The notes under the pieces: generated by a model
What the model saw: the letters and a program-made list of their open reading frames with translations, nothing else
What the model was told of the DNA's origin: nothing
Database searches by the model: none
Program-made: the position numbers and the translations under genes
Assembly (NCBI GenBank): GCA_003255025.1
Contig: QANY01002235.1
Coordinates: forward strand, 62,001-126,000
Direction of reading: 5' to 3'
Source: Datisca glomerata
Lineage: Eukaryota; Streptophyta; Magnoliopsida; Cucurbitales; Datiscaceae
DNA length: 64,000 bases
Shown here: piece after piece, positions 45,477 through 58,044 of the stretch
Position numbering within the stretch: the stretch's first letter is position 1
Layout of the letters: the number at the start of each line of letters is the position of its first letter

Positions 45477-48233
45477 AAGTATTTGCTCAACATTGATTCA
45501 AAACTAAAACGTTTAGTAACTAATAAATTGTTAAAAGCAAAAATGATGGAAGTTAAAGAAAACCAATTAAACTCCAAATGTTTTCATAGAAAACTCATTT
45601 ACTCGTCATGTGCAAGAGACTCTAGACCTCATCCGTAGCGAATACATCGTCATCATCTAAATTTTTTACAATTAGAATAGACTGAGTATAATAATAAACT
45701 CGGTAAGCAAACAAACCTTCACATACATAGCATCACTACAATTGCAATCACGTACCATACTTATAATTCATTTAGAACTTTCAAATCTTTCTTACAAAGT
45801 GTGTTAGCCAACTTCCATTAGAGCTCGCCACAACACTTAAACAGAACAAAGATTGCTCGTCGGTATTTGTTATCTTTTGAGGTACGTACATGTGAGCTTC
45901 CTCATGAGTACCACACCACATTTCTGAAAAGGTGGAACCAGTAATAAGATAATCTCTCACAATATTATATTGTGAGGTATATACAAGTGACCTCCCTTAT
46001 GAGTACAACTCTACATCTTTGAGAATGTGGAACCAGAAATAATATAGTCTCTCACAAATGTAACTAGAGCATATAAAGAGTCCATCTACCAAAGGATAAG
46101 GAAAATAACCTTTCCCGAAGGATAAGACAAACATAGCTGAATAACGGGTACATGACTCTAATGACACAAAGTATTTTCTTTACATTTTCATGTATTATTC
46201 TTTTTTATCTTATAACATGAATTACATTCAAAATCAAAGTTCACACATAACAAGAACATCATCAGATAAAATATAACAACAATGAAAGGGGCATTAGAAA
46301 CAATAATCGTCATAGACAAAATAAACACAGCTTCATTCTTAAATTTTCAGACAAACATAAACACAATTATATATGTAAAATTCGACTTAGTTGATTGCCT
46401 GGGAGGAATCATTAGCGAATAAAATCTCATGAAATTGAAAATTAATGTTATGATGTAACGCTAGGTAAAAGCGTCACAAACTATTTTGTGGTTCATTAAA
46501 ATTTTAAATTTTTACCCAATCATACTATAATACTTCATAGTTACCTCTATAAAGTATCATAGTATTCCATGTCATTTGTAATTTCAAAATAGAAAAATAT
46601 TGATGGACACGTAAAATTGTTTTTTTTGTCCAAACAATAAATTTTAAAAGCACATTTCAGTATCTAAAACTTATCAAAAGGCTCTACAAATTTCAAGTAT
46701 TAATATGAGCCTACTTAATGTGTTAGAGTAAAAGTTCCACATAAAATTCACACAATCTTGACACCAAAATTAACCTAAAAACTCAAAATTATCAATCTGC
46801 TTTTACTGTACTGGAACATCAATTTTCCACCAATTTTAGAAAAAATCGGGAGTCTTATTTTCTTCTAAATTCTTTATAGTAAAAACACTGACATGTTGGA
46901 AATAATTATAAAAAGTTTTAGACTAAAAAATACCCAAAGACGAGACCCTGGGATTTATATAAATGACAATACTTTATTTTCAAAATTTACTCAAAACTAC
47001 ATACTTTGACGATTAGACAATCTAAAATACATCAAAAGCATATGAATTTTATCTCATAATCACTTCTTAAAAGTTTCAGATTCAAAAGAGTTCGTTTGGT
47101 TAGGAAAATACTAAATGTTTTAAACGCTATCAGAAAAAAATTATTGGAAAAAATTATTTTTCCAATAACCATTGGATATTCTCAATACCCATTTCATAAT
47201 TACTCATACCCTACCCATTTAGAATGCATAAAAAATATGCACCCAATAAATATTCATATCTATTTATGATATTTTAAACTCACCCATTAAGTCAAATACC
47301 CGCGAGTAATTTTGCCAACCTTATACAGGACTGTAGTTTTCTCTATAACATTTTGAATAACTTGCTACAATTTATTCATAATTGTTAAATTTAAATTAAC
47401 TTAAAAATTATTATTAATTAATTTTTTTTAATTCATTGAATAAGTAAATGAATCTTCAAAATTAATGCGCACTTGGATCAATTTAATATATTTTTAGAAC
47501 TAATCAATTATTAATTACACATGTAAATTAAAAAGTTAATTTAGGCAATGCATCAATAATAACCAATCAAAATTGTCTAAAAATGATTCTCATATATTCT
47601 TCACTTTTAATATATTATAGATTATAGATAAACTAATGAAAAATAGGAAGGAGGATGCAAGGGTTAAGAGTCCAACCTGGAAATCAAAATAATGTCTGTA
47701 TTTATGAGATAATGAAAATTTTGTGAGATACACGGCCAATGGACTCGCACTTTCCAAATCTCACCTTTTAAATTTGATGTCTCGAAAGAGGGAACCAAAT
47801 TAATAGATAAGAAGACGTGGTGTGATTAGAGTTTAAACTTAAAGTTTGAACTTCCAATTAGCACTTATTGGGATAGAATTTCTAAAGATCATTATCCCGT
47901 TTTTGTTTTACAAAAGGTTTTGAAAATTATTCATTTTGTTTTTGTTTTGAGAATTTGGGCATTTGAAAATACAACAATCTTATATAATTGAATATAAACC
48001 CTTATATAAATATTTAATTACATGTAATCTATGATATGACTAAATATTTTCTATAGCAGCCATAAACATTATTTTTTTAGTATTTTTTAGTCATAAAAAG
48101 ATAATATATAGCATATAATAAAAATGCTTATACAATGAATTACCGAAGCAAGAAAAATAATGAGAGCGATAACTTAGCACAAAATCATTTTGACAATAGA
48201 TAGAATATTTACAAAAAAATGTCAGCTACTACA
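45477..48233 (-). repeat. 5' LTR of second gypsy element, outer piece
   Basis: Continues the LTR interrupted by Harbinger and aligns with 33440-36112 (tagagctcgccac, gaggtacgtac, caaatctcacctttt). Between about 47120 and 47632 LTR sequence is replaced by foreign sequence. Confidence 0.88.
47120..47632 (-). mobile_element. Helitron-like fragment inside gypsy LTR
   Basis: The part 47330-47630 aligns with 29050-29363, the 5'-terminal region of the Helitron above (gtagttttctctataac, aattaacttaaaa, acatgtaaat, cttttaatatattatagat). Read on the minus strand it gives the Helitron start TCTATAATATATTAAAAG. The other side (47130-47330) has no match in the window and begins with a hairpin, ttggaaaaaattatttttccaa (47142-47163). 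No CTRR end identified; it replaces about 500 bp of the LTR. Confidence 0.6.
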
Positions 48234-48238
48234 TCAAG

Positions 48239-48490
48239 TATGAAAATTATCATAGTTGATCAGTAGAGCGAGATTTGAAACTTGAGGAACATAGGTATAT
48301 ACATTAGCTAGACATTACTTTATATAATTATATACGATACTATATTATGGAGTGACATACATAATGAATAATATGTTGATGATAATGACATTGAGTAATA
48401 TAAAACACGATATAAATTATGATTAAAAATAACAATTTACATCGAGTAATAGGTAGGTGGAGTTCAATTACAATAATATGGTGGAATAAA
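48239..48490. other. AT-rich sequence after gypsy insertion
   Basis: Very AT-rich, no frame. It would have been joined to the copia 3' LTR at 33303 before the gypsy insertion, but I see no LTR end. Confidence 0.35.
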
Positions 48491-51400
48491 TTAAAATTAA
48501 TAAATAATAAATCCGATCATGGGTTTGGTCAATAGATTTTATTGATTTATTTTACCATGAGTATTTTTATTTTTATGGTTATCGAGGTAGACTATAGGTT
48601 ATATGTATTGTCTTAAAAATAGGTATGACATGGATTCTCCGTAGTCAACCAAGGTAAGTTACTCTATGAGGTAAAGTTAATGGAATAAAATCCATCTTAG
48701 TACAACGCTCAACTTCACTAGACTGTGAAAATAAATATTCGCAAGTCATAAAAAATTCTTGATTAAATACATTGTTCTCATAAGCTTTACACATCAGACG
48801 CATAAACCAAGTACTCTATGCTTCTGGACCTTTTTCAAGAATGTGTTGGATGTAATTAAATAATCATTGATTATATTTCAAAATTAACGTCTCGATAGAA
48901 CGTAGAATTCTAGTGCTTTAATGGCGCAATCCTATAATCTCTCTCTTATCCTTAAGCACATATACAACTAGCTCAACCGCAATGTTTTCACCCAAATATA
49001 CTTGTGATTAAAGTTTTTATAAACATGTCAGCTATGTTCTTTGTTGAAGTGATTTAACTGAAATTTTGAATTTGTGTACCCAACTGGTAAGAGACTTTCA
49101 TTATGATCAACAAGTATATAAACTATCATTCTTCAAAGATACTTGAGTATATGCTTCATCTCTATCTTATGCTCTCACATTGGATTCAAATGATATCATT
49201 GGACTAAGCCTACTCTGAAATATAAATATGATCTCATGTACAATATAGCATACTCAAGACTTCCAACCGCAAAAAATAAGGAAACTATTTTCATGTAATT
49301 TAGTTCATCCTACATTGATAGGATACATGAAATCCAATCCTTAAAAAGTAACAATCCCTGTTTTGAAAGATTGAATTGTACACATATACAACGTATTATT
49401 ATTTATACAGTCTAGGATAAGCACATTATTCTATATTTATGTCTCGAAAGGACTTAATTCTTAGAATGAAGACCACTTTTCCAAAGTCATTTATATCATG
49501 AATTTATATAGACATAGCTTTACTATTGAAATTTAACTCTACATTGTTCCTGATTATAAATTGGCATCTACATAAAGCACCAATAAAACTATTATGTTTC
49601 ATTCCTTTCTTTTGTACTCGCTTGGCTCATTATGAGCTAAATAAAAATCAAAAGTTTGATTCCATGATCAATATTTTAAGTCCTTAATGCATGCTTAAGT
49701 CTATAATAGGACTAATGCAACATGTATACCAATTATTTCTAGCCCTTAACAAAAAATCTGAAAGATCAAGATATAAAAGATATTCACTTTAAGATAAAGC
49801 ACCAAGGAAACTATTATGTTTCATTCCTTTCTCTCGCTTGGCTCATTATGAGCTTAATAAAAATCAAAGTTTGATTCCATGATCAATATTCTAAGTCCTT
49901 AAGGCATGCTTAAGTCTAAAATAGGACTAATGCAACATGTATACCATTTATTTTTTACCTTTAGCAAAAAATCTAAAAGATCAAGATATAAAAGATATTC
50001 ACTTCAAGATCCCATGCAAGTTACTATTTCCATATGCCAAATCTCATAAACGAGATGCGCTCCAAAATTATTTATATACTTAATATTGTCCTTCTAAGTA
50101 TTTTATTCATACTAAGCCTAGCCTTGAAATGTTTCACCTTCTGTCTACATCTCGCTTCTACACTAGCACCTAATCCTATAAGCGCTTCTACAAGCTTCCG
50201 TACGCCATTGGTGTTAATGGAATCCTTTTTCAGATTTCCTTTCTTGAAGCTAATAATTTACTTTGCATGATCGACAACCTCCATGTAGTTACTAGGATCT
50301 GAGTCTTGTTCCACTAGGACGGACTAGGGATTCACTCCCTTGAACGTGAATCTCTCTATTAGTCATGATCCTCTCCCACTACGACGTAGTAATTGGGATC
50401 TAGCTAATGTTCTGTCAGATTACCATAATGGACTCTTTTAGGAACATGTATTTCTTTTATGAATGAGAAATGCTCCAACTGCAAAAAATATGTGTGGTAC
50501 TAGGAGGTTCTCCACTCTATTTCTCTTAAATAACTAGGTTCCCTCTAACTTTTAGACTTATCTAATACAAACTAGATTACGTGGTGCAAGCACTATCAGA
50601 TAATTCTTCCAAGACTACGTTCCTTATATATGTTCATTTTGAAATATAGTTTTCTCGCAAGATTACAATGTGTGTACTTACAAACAGTACCCTATTCTTG
50701 GTACTATAAAAAAATTACCCACATTTTATTTTACATAGCCTATAAACGAGTACCCTTTTGATCTACGATCTAACTTAGCAACCTCTCCCTTAGCACGTAT
50801 GCTTTACATCCACATGTATGAAAATGGATAAATTAGTTTTAGAACCATTTCATTATTCTTTTGGTGTTTTAGGTACTGTCCTAATGGTGTTTGATTCAAA
50901 ATACATCATTTAAAATACTAATCCTAAAAAGAAAATAGGTTAGTTAGATAACTAAGCTTAGATCTCATAATGTTCAAATGAGACTTGTTTCTCCTTACTG
51001 TTAGAGCTTTCTTTGAGTGATGCAGATGCTAGTAACTAGGATGTAATCATGATATTTATAAAGTATTCTGGTATTGTCCTTAAGAGGTATTTCACCTCCT
51101 TAATTAAATTAAAAAGTCTAGTTTGTCTTTCTAATGCCTCTTCAACTTCAATTCTAAACTCTTTGATTTCTCAAAAGTTCCAGGCATAAATTATACTCAC
51201 AACCACTTCTGACATGAACTTTCACTTGTCTACTCAGGCAAGATACTCCAACAATAATGACATATGCCTCTATGTCCTTTTGATTGAGAAAAACTCTAGG
51301 TCTTATCTTATCTTTAAAGGATTCACTTATTGTAAGAGTTTTAAAATGAAAAGACTGTGATGCTTGTCTTTGAGTAGTCTACAAATCCTACTTAGATTAG

Positions 51401-51540
51401 ATGACTTATACATACGTCATTTTGAAAAAATAGTTAGATTCCTAGAACCCTAACTCTTTTTTGTAAGATTATTTTATTCTGTTTAGTCTCCCTTGTATAA
51501 ACACAAGAGGTTTACATGCAATTTTATGTTGATTATGCAA
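48490..51540 (-). mobile_element. Ty1/copia remnant, minus strand, same family as 29364-33303
   Basis: On the minus strand it contains an RNase H trace near 49150-49230 (GLVQ.YHLNP, MKHILKYL), RT near 49560-49640 (SEYKRKE, IVLLVLYVDANL) and integrase-side sequence from 50300 to 51500. The nucleotide stretches acataatagttt(t/c)(a/c)ttggtgctt and gctcattatgagc are shared with the plus-strand copy near 32000-32060. Heavily eroded, no long frame. 48490-48660 resembles the centre of the inverted repeat at 26270-26440. Confidence 0.65.
49574..50017. repeat. 222-bp direct tandem duplication within copia RT
   Basis: aaagcaccaa(t/g)(a/g)aaactattatg starts at 49574 and again at 49796; both copies run through ttggctcattatgagc, tgattccatgatcaatatt, gacttaagcatgc-type sequence and aagatataaaagatattcac. 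The plus-strand relative has only one copy. Confidence 0.92.
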
Positions 51541-51889
51541 GTAGAGGGATAACCTATGAAGATGTTTTTCCTTTAGATTTGCAGTTTAATTTTTCATAGA
51601 ACTTGTAAAGATTTATATATGAAGCAAATATTTGTATGATGTAAAAGTTTCAGGTATGATCGAGAACCAAAGCGATGCAAAAATGATCTCAAAGAATGGA
51701 TAAGACGGTGCAGCGAAGTAGTAGGCGGTTGCACTGCTCGTATTTTTATAAGGCACTAAATCTTTCGAGTAAGGCTGCAATGAATAACTATGCAGATGGT
51801 CGATCAAGAACAAGAGAACAATTGAATGCCAAATTTTATTTCACACTCTAGCTCTCAAAATTCAACGTTCTGATGCAAGAATTAAGCAT

Positions 51890-52620
51890 GTTGGGGGTGA
51901 ATGAAGTTAGAAATATTAAGACCTTTGCTTCAAAGGCGCAGGTAGTTGATATAGCCAGAAAGTTGGATGTGTTCCTCGCTATCAACGGAAGAGTTTCAAC
52001 GTAAGAGGTGTGCAACATTTGTGAAGTTCCTGGTCATGCCACCATCGCAAGTCCCCAAGCGGTTGATTTTCCCAAATTCTTGTAAGAACAGTAAGGCATT
52101 GTGGACACTTATAGATGAATTCATTTTCCAACACATATAGTCTTCTATGGCAAAGACATCATAATTTCTCATCGAAGAATAATCAAGATAGACAAGGATC
52201 ATCATCAGGATTTCAAGTTCAATAAAATCAAGAGGATGGGAGGACACCATTGTACAACTTGCCAACGTGACAATTTATTTTATAAACAAAACTAACACAA
52301 GTCTTCCCAACTAAGTTGCTTCAATCTAAAATTTGGAGATGTAATTGAGGAAAATTGTTGACTTACTTAATGAGAGAGAGAAATGAGTGCTACCTAGCCA
52401 ACTTGAAGTTAATTCATGAAGACAAGAGCATAAATGCTATTGCACTGCGAAAAGGAAGAGAAATCAAGACTCATGTGGTTCTACAAGAAGAAAAGAAGTG
52501 TAAACAACTAGAGCAACAACTGAAGACCATGAGAGAACCATTGCAGAATTTATGCCACCTACTGAAGACTAGTTGGCAGAAGCAGAACATGCTTTAACAG
52601 ACTATAAGTATGTCCCATTC
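51890..52620 (+). pseudogene. Athila-like gag remnant
   Basis: VCNICEVPGHATIASPQAVD at about 52008-52070 matches the zinc-knuckle-like region of Athila Gag with ligands eroded. The 80-codon frame 52355-52597 (NAIALRKGREIKTHVVLQEE) corresponds to the Gag-protease linker containing the TLRSGR-like motif, here ALRKGRE. Frame breaks throughout. Confidence 0.6.
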
Positions 52621-52994
52621 AATCCCAAGCCATATTTGTCTCTCATTCAATTTCCTCAGCATCTTAGAATGAACAAGAAAGAAGTACAATTTCTCAAAGT
52701 TCCTTCATATTTTCAAGAAGTTGTAGATCACCATTCCCTTTAGTGATGCATTGGAATAGATTTATAGCTAATGGAGATTCGTAAAAGATACCTTGAGTAA
52801 GAAAATGAAGATTGATTAAAGCTGAGACAATACAACTTATGAAGGAGTGTAGTACTGTCATCCAAAAGTAATTTTTGCATGAAAGAAAGGATCTAGGAAT
52901 TTTTTACTATCCTTGCAGTATATGAACTATTTCTTTTAGTATTGTTTTATGTGATTTATGATCTAGTATTAATTTGATGCTATTGTCTAATACT

Positions 52995-53260
52995 TAGAAA
53001 GTGGATTGGGGGAGATTAAACTCACTAACATAACTTTGCAAAAAGTTGATAGATTTATCACTCTCCCATATGGAATAATCGATGACTTGCTGATCGAGGT
53101 TGACAAATTTGTATTCCCAGCTGATTTGTGGTCCTAGACATGGAGGAAGATGTAGAGACCCATATTGTTTTAGGGAGGCCATTCTTGATCATCAGAAGAA
53201 CATTGATTATCGTAGAAAAAACCTCATTGATTTTAAGAGTGAAAGATTAAGAAAATAGAG
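52995..53260 (+). pseudogene. Athila-like aspartic protease remnant
   Basis: LGLGEIKLTNITLQKVDRF, ITLPYGIIDDLLIEVDKFVFPAD, then a TWRKM and GGHS-like residue of the GRPFL motif. This is the C-terminal half of the protease, just before the connection to RT. The DSGAS active site upstream is not recognisable. Confidence 0.75.
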
Positions 53261-53528
53261 TTTCATATAAGTGATGCTACAAAGTAGAGATCAAGTTTTT
53301 ATTCAATATGTCTCTACTCAATATTTGAAAGATCCTTTAGAGGCCATCTTGGTATATGACTCTGAGATGATCAAAGTCAAGCTGAGAATTATAAAGATAG
53401 TCAATCATCTAGAGTCAATGCCATAATACACTCCTCTAGGACGCCAATAAGAGTTTGAGAACTGGGTGTGACACCCACAAAGCCTATGCCAAGCATTGAA
53501 GTTGCCCCTAAACTGAAAGTCATAAAGG

Positions 53529-54500
53529 TTGAATCCAAACATGAAGAAGGTGGTACGCGCTGAAGTTCTTAAGTTACTGGATGTTGACATCATTTTCCCT
53601 ATTTCATATAGTAAATGGGAGAGTCCTATACAGGTGGTGCCAAAAAAAGAAGGAATGACTGGTGAGAAATATGACTTTTGGGTTAGCAATGCCCCCAACT
53701 ACTTTTCAATGGTGCACGATGTGTATCTTCTCTGACATGGTTGAGTGCTTCATAGAGGTATTTATGGATGATTTTCTTATCATTGGATATTATTTTGATA
53801 ATTGTCTTGATAACTTAATGTAGGTTGTTCAACATTGTGAAGAGACAAACTTAGTTTTAAAATACAAAAAATGTCACTTAATTGTTTGAGAAGGGATTGT
53901 GCTTGGGCATGAAATTTCACTAAACTGAATTGAAGTTGATAGAGCAAATATTGAGATTGTTTCCACTTTACCACCGCCAACATTAGTGAAAGGGGTTCAG
54001 AGTCGCCTTATCAAGGACTTTTGAAAGATGACCAAGCTGTTGTGCAATCTACCCCTTAAAGATGCATATTTTTAGTTTAATCTAATTGAAAGCTTTCAAG
54101 ACGCTGAAAGAGAAATTGAACACAAGCCATATGTCATTATTCTGCCTGATTGGAGTTTAACTTTCAAAATAATGTGCGACACAAGTGATTATGCTGTGGG
54201 AGCTGTCCTACGACAAAGAAAGGACGAGGTACTTCATGTTATATATTGTGTTGGTCGTACTTTAATGCTTAATTGAAGTATGTCACCACTGAGAATGACT
54301 TACTAGCTGTAGTGTTTACTTCGGATAAGTTTCACTCTTCTTTAATTGGTTCTAAAGTAATCATTTACATGCACCACCCTGCTTTAAAATACTGTTTTGA
54401 AGGAAGATGCCAAACCTAGATTGATAATGAGAATTTGACTCAGAAATTTGAGATAAAAAAGGGATCCAAAAACTTGGTGGCAGTTGATCTTTTCCCTTGA
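53529..54500 (+). pseudogene. Athila-like reverse transcriptase and RNase H remnant
   Basis: MKKVVRAEVLKLLDVDIIFPIS and SKWESPIQVVPKKEGMTG begin RT; then the frame jumps to NAPNYF, skipping the finger-palm region. The catalytic block reads IEVFMDDFLIIG at 53755-53790, followed by CEETNLVLKYKKCH, EGIVLGHEIS and IEVDRANIEI. RNase H: PDWSLTFKIMCDTSDYAVGA and VLRQRKDEVLHVIY (54150-54250). Stops occur inside every block and an RT deletion removes residues needed for polymerisation. Confidence 0.82.
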
Positions 54501-54580
54501 TCTGAGAAGAACCATATGATCCTGCCACTATCCCTAGAGTTGAAACATTTCTTGAGCAGGTTTTTACAATTCCTTCCTCA

Positions 54581-55709
54581 GTGAAACCATCGTATGCCGA
54601 CTTTGTTAATTATTACTCTTGGGATTATTCTTATTTATGGAAGCATGACCCGGGTAATGAGATTATAAGATGTGCCAATGAATTTGAGACTGTTGATATT
54701 CTTCATCATTGTCATACTTTAGCTCATGGAGTTTATTTTGGTGCTATGAAAACAACGGTTGAAGTGTAAAAATAGAGCTTCTTTTGGCCTACTCTTTCTT
54801 AGGGATGCTCAAACATTCATTCAAGCTTGTGATCATTGCCAAATAACTCGAAGTATCTACAGTAGAAACCAAATGCCTCTTTTAAACATATTAGAGGTTG
54901 AATTATTTGATGTTTAGGATGTAGACTTCATGGGACATTTCCCACCTTCCTAAAATAACCATTACATCTTAGTAGCTATTGATTATGTGTCCAATTAGGT
55001 GGAAGTCGTTGCCTTGCACGCCAAAAGTGTGCTTGGGTTCTTGAGGAAGAACATTTTTCCTAAATTTGGTACCCCTCGCGCGCTATTATTAGTGATGAGA
55101 GTACACACTTTTGTAATTGGTTGTTTAATTCTCTCCTTGATCGATATGAGATCATTCATAAGGTAGCTACGCCTAGTTATCCTCAATTGAGTGGTGAAGA
55201 TGGAATTTTTAAATGAGAATTGAAGAATTTCTTGAAGAACACTATCAGTACTTCAAGAAAAGATTGGTCAAAGAAGCTTGATGATGCCTTGTGGGCATAT
55301 AGAACAACCTATAAAATGCGAGTTGGCATGTTACCTTTTCGATTAGTCTTCTAGAAGGCAAGTCACTTACCTGTGGAGCTTAAACATAACGCATTTTTGG
55401 TTCTGAAGATGCTAAATTTTGACATGGAAGATGTTGGAAAGAAGAGATCCTTACAACTTAACGAGATGGAGTAATTCCATAATGAAGCTTATGAAAGTGC
55501 TCGCTTCTACAAAGAAAGAATCAAAAGATGGTATGAACAACATATATTGCACAGAGAGTCCTTTGTTGGACAAAAAGTTTTTCCCTTCATCGTTGTCAAA
55601 GTTTTTTCCTACGGATTCAGTTGAGATGCGGTATGATGCAATGGGCACAATGTTCAATGTTAATAGACAAAGATTGAAAGCTTACATAGAAGCTAATTTT
55701 GTTACTTAG
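54581..55709 (+). pseudogene. Athila-like integrase remnant
   Basis: The first frame (PSYADFVNYYSWDYSYLWKH, then HHCHTLAHGVYFGAMKTT) is the HHCC zinc domain. Downstream traces in other frames: DHCQITRS, DVDFMGHFP, ILVAIDYVSN, then STHFCNWLFNSL, YEIIHKVATPSYPQLSG, DWSKKLDDALWAYRTTYK and LNFDMEDVGKKR, ending with an ELNEME and KESKDGMNN-like C-terminus to 55709. The catalytic D-D-E region is recognisable but interrupted by several frameshifts. Confidence 0.8.
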
Positions 55710-55950
55710 AAGGTTTCAATCTCTCTTCAAGATTCAGAGTAGAGCAATCACATGAAGTCAGGCTTACGACTTTAAATTAAGAATTTTTGGGAGAAAACCC
55801 TATAAGGGTTTTTGTTTTCCATGTTATTTTGCTATTTGCCTACTTCTTCACCTCTGCTTTGCATTGTGTGACCATTCTATTATTTTAACACATTGAGGAC
55901 AATGTTGAGTTTAGGTTTGAGGGTGTTTTATGATTTTTGAGTTTTTTGTG

Positions 55951-57720
55951 GTAATATTATTTTAATTCTAGTTAGGAATTATAAAGAAAAGAATATTTTG
56001 TCTCGAACAAAAACACCAACAGTTCGTCAAAATCTATTACTTTTGCATACTAATCAGGATGTATATGCTTTGTTTATCACTAATTCTCTTCACTCATGCT
56101 AAATTCATTGTGAAAAAGTGTACAAGGTGCCATGCTTGGATATATTTTGGAAAACTCGTCGTGACTACCCTGAAACGTTTATTCATCCTAAAGCTATTTT
56201 TGAGAGGGTATTTAGCTGTTTTACTCTTTACTTCTCTTAATATTCTTTTTTTATTCATATTAGGATCTCATACTATTTTTGCTTGGGATACTAGTGAAGT
56301 AACAAATTTAATATTCTTTGCTTCTAAATTGATAGACCATTAGAGATGAAGTTAGGGAATGCATGTGTCAGCCACTTAAATGGCCTTCTTCCTAACCTGT
56401 TGTGTGCACCCAAAGCCCAGGTGAAGCTTTGATTTTAGCTTTATTTTTATTCATCACTATCAATTGACCATACCTCATTAACCTAATTTTACCCTTACCT
56501 ATAACTTGAGAGATGACAAGGTAATGAGGATTAAGTATGTTGGCAAGTTCTATTCTATAATGAGGTGTACCTACAAAAGAGGTAGTGGTCATACTTATAG
56601 TGTTGAAGGCTCATCTCTTTTATCTTACAGAAAAAGGAAAAAAAGGAATTTTGGAGTGGCTTCCAACGATTAAAGATTAAAGATTCAACATTCAAAGAGG
56701 AACTACTATCTCATAAATTCATTGGACACTAAAAAAAATTCAAGAACAACTTGCCACAAACTATGAGAGCAGGCCTTGGCTTATCTCAAGATTTTGAATT
56801 CCTTATCCTTCTTTCATAGCAAATATCTAAGCCTTATACTGCACCCACTAGAAAGACAACATATCTTTTGTGAAGTTCAACTTGGAGGTAAGGTAAGTAG
56901 CTATATTCTTAGTATTTCGATCCTTTCTGCGAGATCTAGGTTCTTCCAAATTTTATCTTATGCGATTATGCTTTGATTTTTATTTACATAAGTTCTATCA
57001 CGTATGCTTGATGACAGTTCATGCCTAGGATTCCAAATGATTTTGATAGATACCTTGTGAGAATTAGATCCAATGCAAAATTTATCGATATCATTTAAGC
57101 ACCATTACTTTTAAGCCACAACACTATGAATTTTTGCATCTACAACTTCCTTGATGATGCACTACTTGTAGTGACATATCTTTTGAATTTATTTGGTTAT
57201 TTACATACAATGGTCTTCATTAATTTGCTTGAGTATGCTTTTGAAGGGTATTGTAGCTGGTAAACCCTCATCATACATAACTCCTCCTACTAGGGACACC
57301 TAAAGATCTAAAGGCTTTTATCACGTGTTAAGTGGGATTACTTGCGAAAGTGGTTTAGATAAATTTTGTTTTATTTCATTATTTTTATGTCTTTATTTTA
57401 TAGTTTTGCTACAGAACTTGCAAAAGATATGTTTGGGGTTTTTGATTCGTAGAATATTTCTTGCCTTAGTAGATATTACTATTTATTATTTTTGGCTAGT
57501 TATTTGATGAAACCGTCAGTTTTAAATTGTCTTGTGTAAGTTTTGTATTTAATTATTTAGGGAAAATCAAGCTAACAGTGTATGAAAGTTTAATGATGGG
57601 GTGGTGTGCAAATAAAGGAAGCGAAGAGGATAGAAATGGAAAATAGAATAAGGCTGGAAAAAGAAGGAAAATAAGATTTCAGCACCATAATGACGTCACG
57701 CGCAGCCATACCAGATCAAA
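55951..57720. other. Unrecognised region after Athila integrase
   Basis: Several short frames (for example 56059-56343 and 57325-57507) are rich in Leu/Ile/Phe but match nothing I know. In intact Athila elements this interval would carry an env-like frame and LTR; nothing confirms either here. Slightly purine-rich near 57590-57690. Confidence 0.4.
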
Positions 57721-58020
57721 TCTAGAACTGGTGGCTCACACGAGTGCGTGTCTTGCACACGCAGAAGGGGCGTCGTAAGGAGCTTGACGACGGAAAAAGT
57801 GGTCTCCTAGATTTGATCCCGCTGCTTTGCGTCTTCTCTGTATCGCATCTCGCTCTCAGCTTCTCACCAATCTCCCTCCGCCACAATTCCCCAGCGCCCA
57901 ATGAAGTCACGCTGCTTGGTCCCTCCACATTAGGTAGGTCAACAACATGGCATATATCTTTTGTTTATGCTTTGTGTTGCTATTATCTACATAATCTGGT
58001 TCAGTTCGGTTTCTAGTTTG
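57721..58020 (+). other. GC-richer island with unassigned 90-codon frame
   Basis: 57744-58016 is open (start MRVLHTQKGRRKEL) and the composition is clearly richer in G+C than the neighbourhood, with several CG dinucleotides (gacgtcacgcgcag at 57691-57704 is just upstream). The opposite strand is also open. It could be a fragment of a host 5' exon or of an LTR. No domain, and a hydrophobic C-terminus arises from AT-rich sequence after 57940. Confidence 0.25.
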
Positions 58021-58044
58021 TACTGCGGTGAAAACCACACCAAA

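Larger units (their letters stand above)
33304..48238 (-). mobile_element. Ty3/gypsy element with 2.8-kb LTRs, TSD TCAAG, interrupted by later insertions
   Basis: The direct repeat TCAAG at 33304-33308 and 48234-48238 flanks LTRs beginning TGTCACAGAC and ending TTACA/TACTACA. The element reads on the minus strand with 3' LTR on the left, a short eroded internal part (36113-39310), and a 5' LTR split by a PIF/Harbinger element. The internal region has no gag and only traces of protease, RT and integrase, so it is a deletion derivative. It inserted into the copia 3' LTR at 33303. Confidence 0.88.
51640..55950 (+). mobile_element. Athila-type Ty3/gypsy internal region, plus strand
   Basis: Gag, protease, RT, RNase H and integrase remnants follow in order on the plus strand with many stops. 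The tail attgaggacaatgttgagtt with ggtttgagggtg at 55890-55930 is the conserved post-integrase motif of this group (family knowledge). No flanking LTR found on either side, so it was truncated or its LTRs have decayed beyond recognition. Confidence 0.75.

Noticed and set aside
56059..56343. Env-like protein downstream of the Athila integrase
   Set aside because: Position would fit, and the frame is hydrophobic, but it lacks a signal peptide, a clear transmembrane anchor pattern or any recognisable motif, and AT-rich DNA gives such frames by chance.
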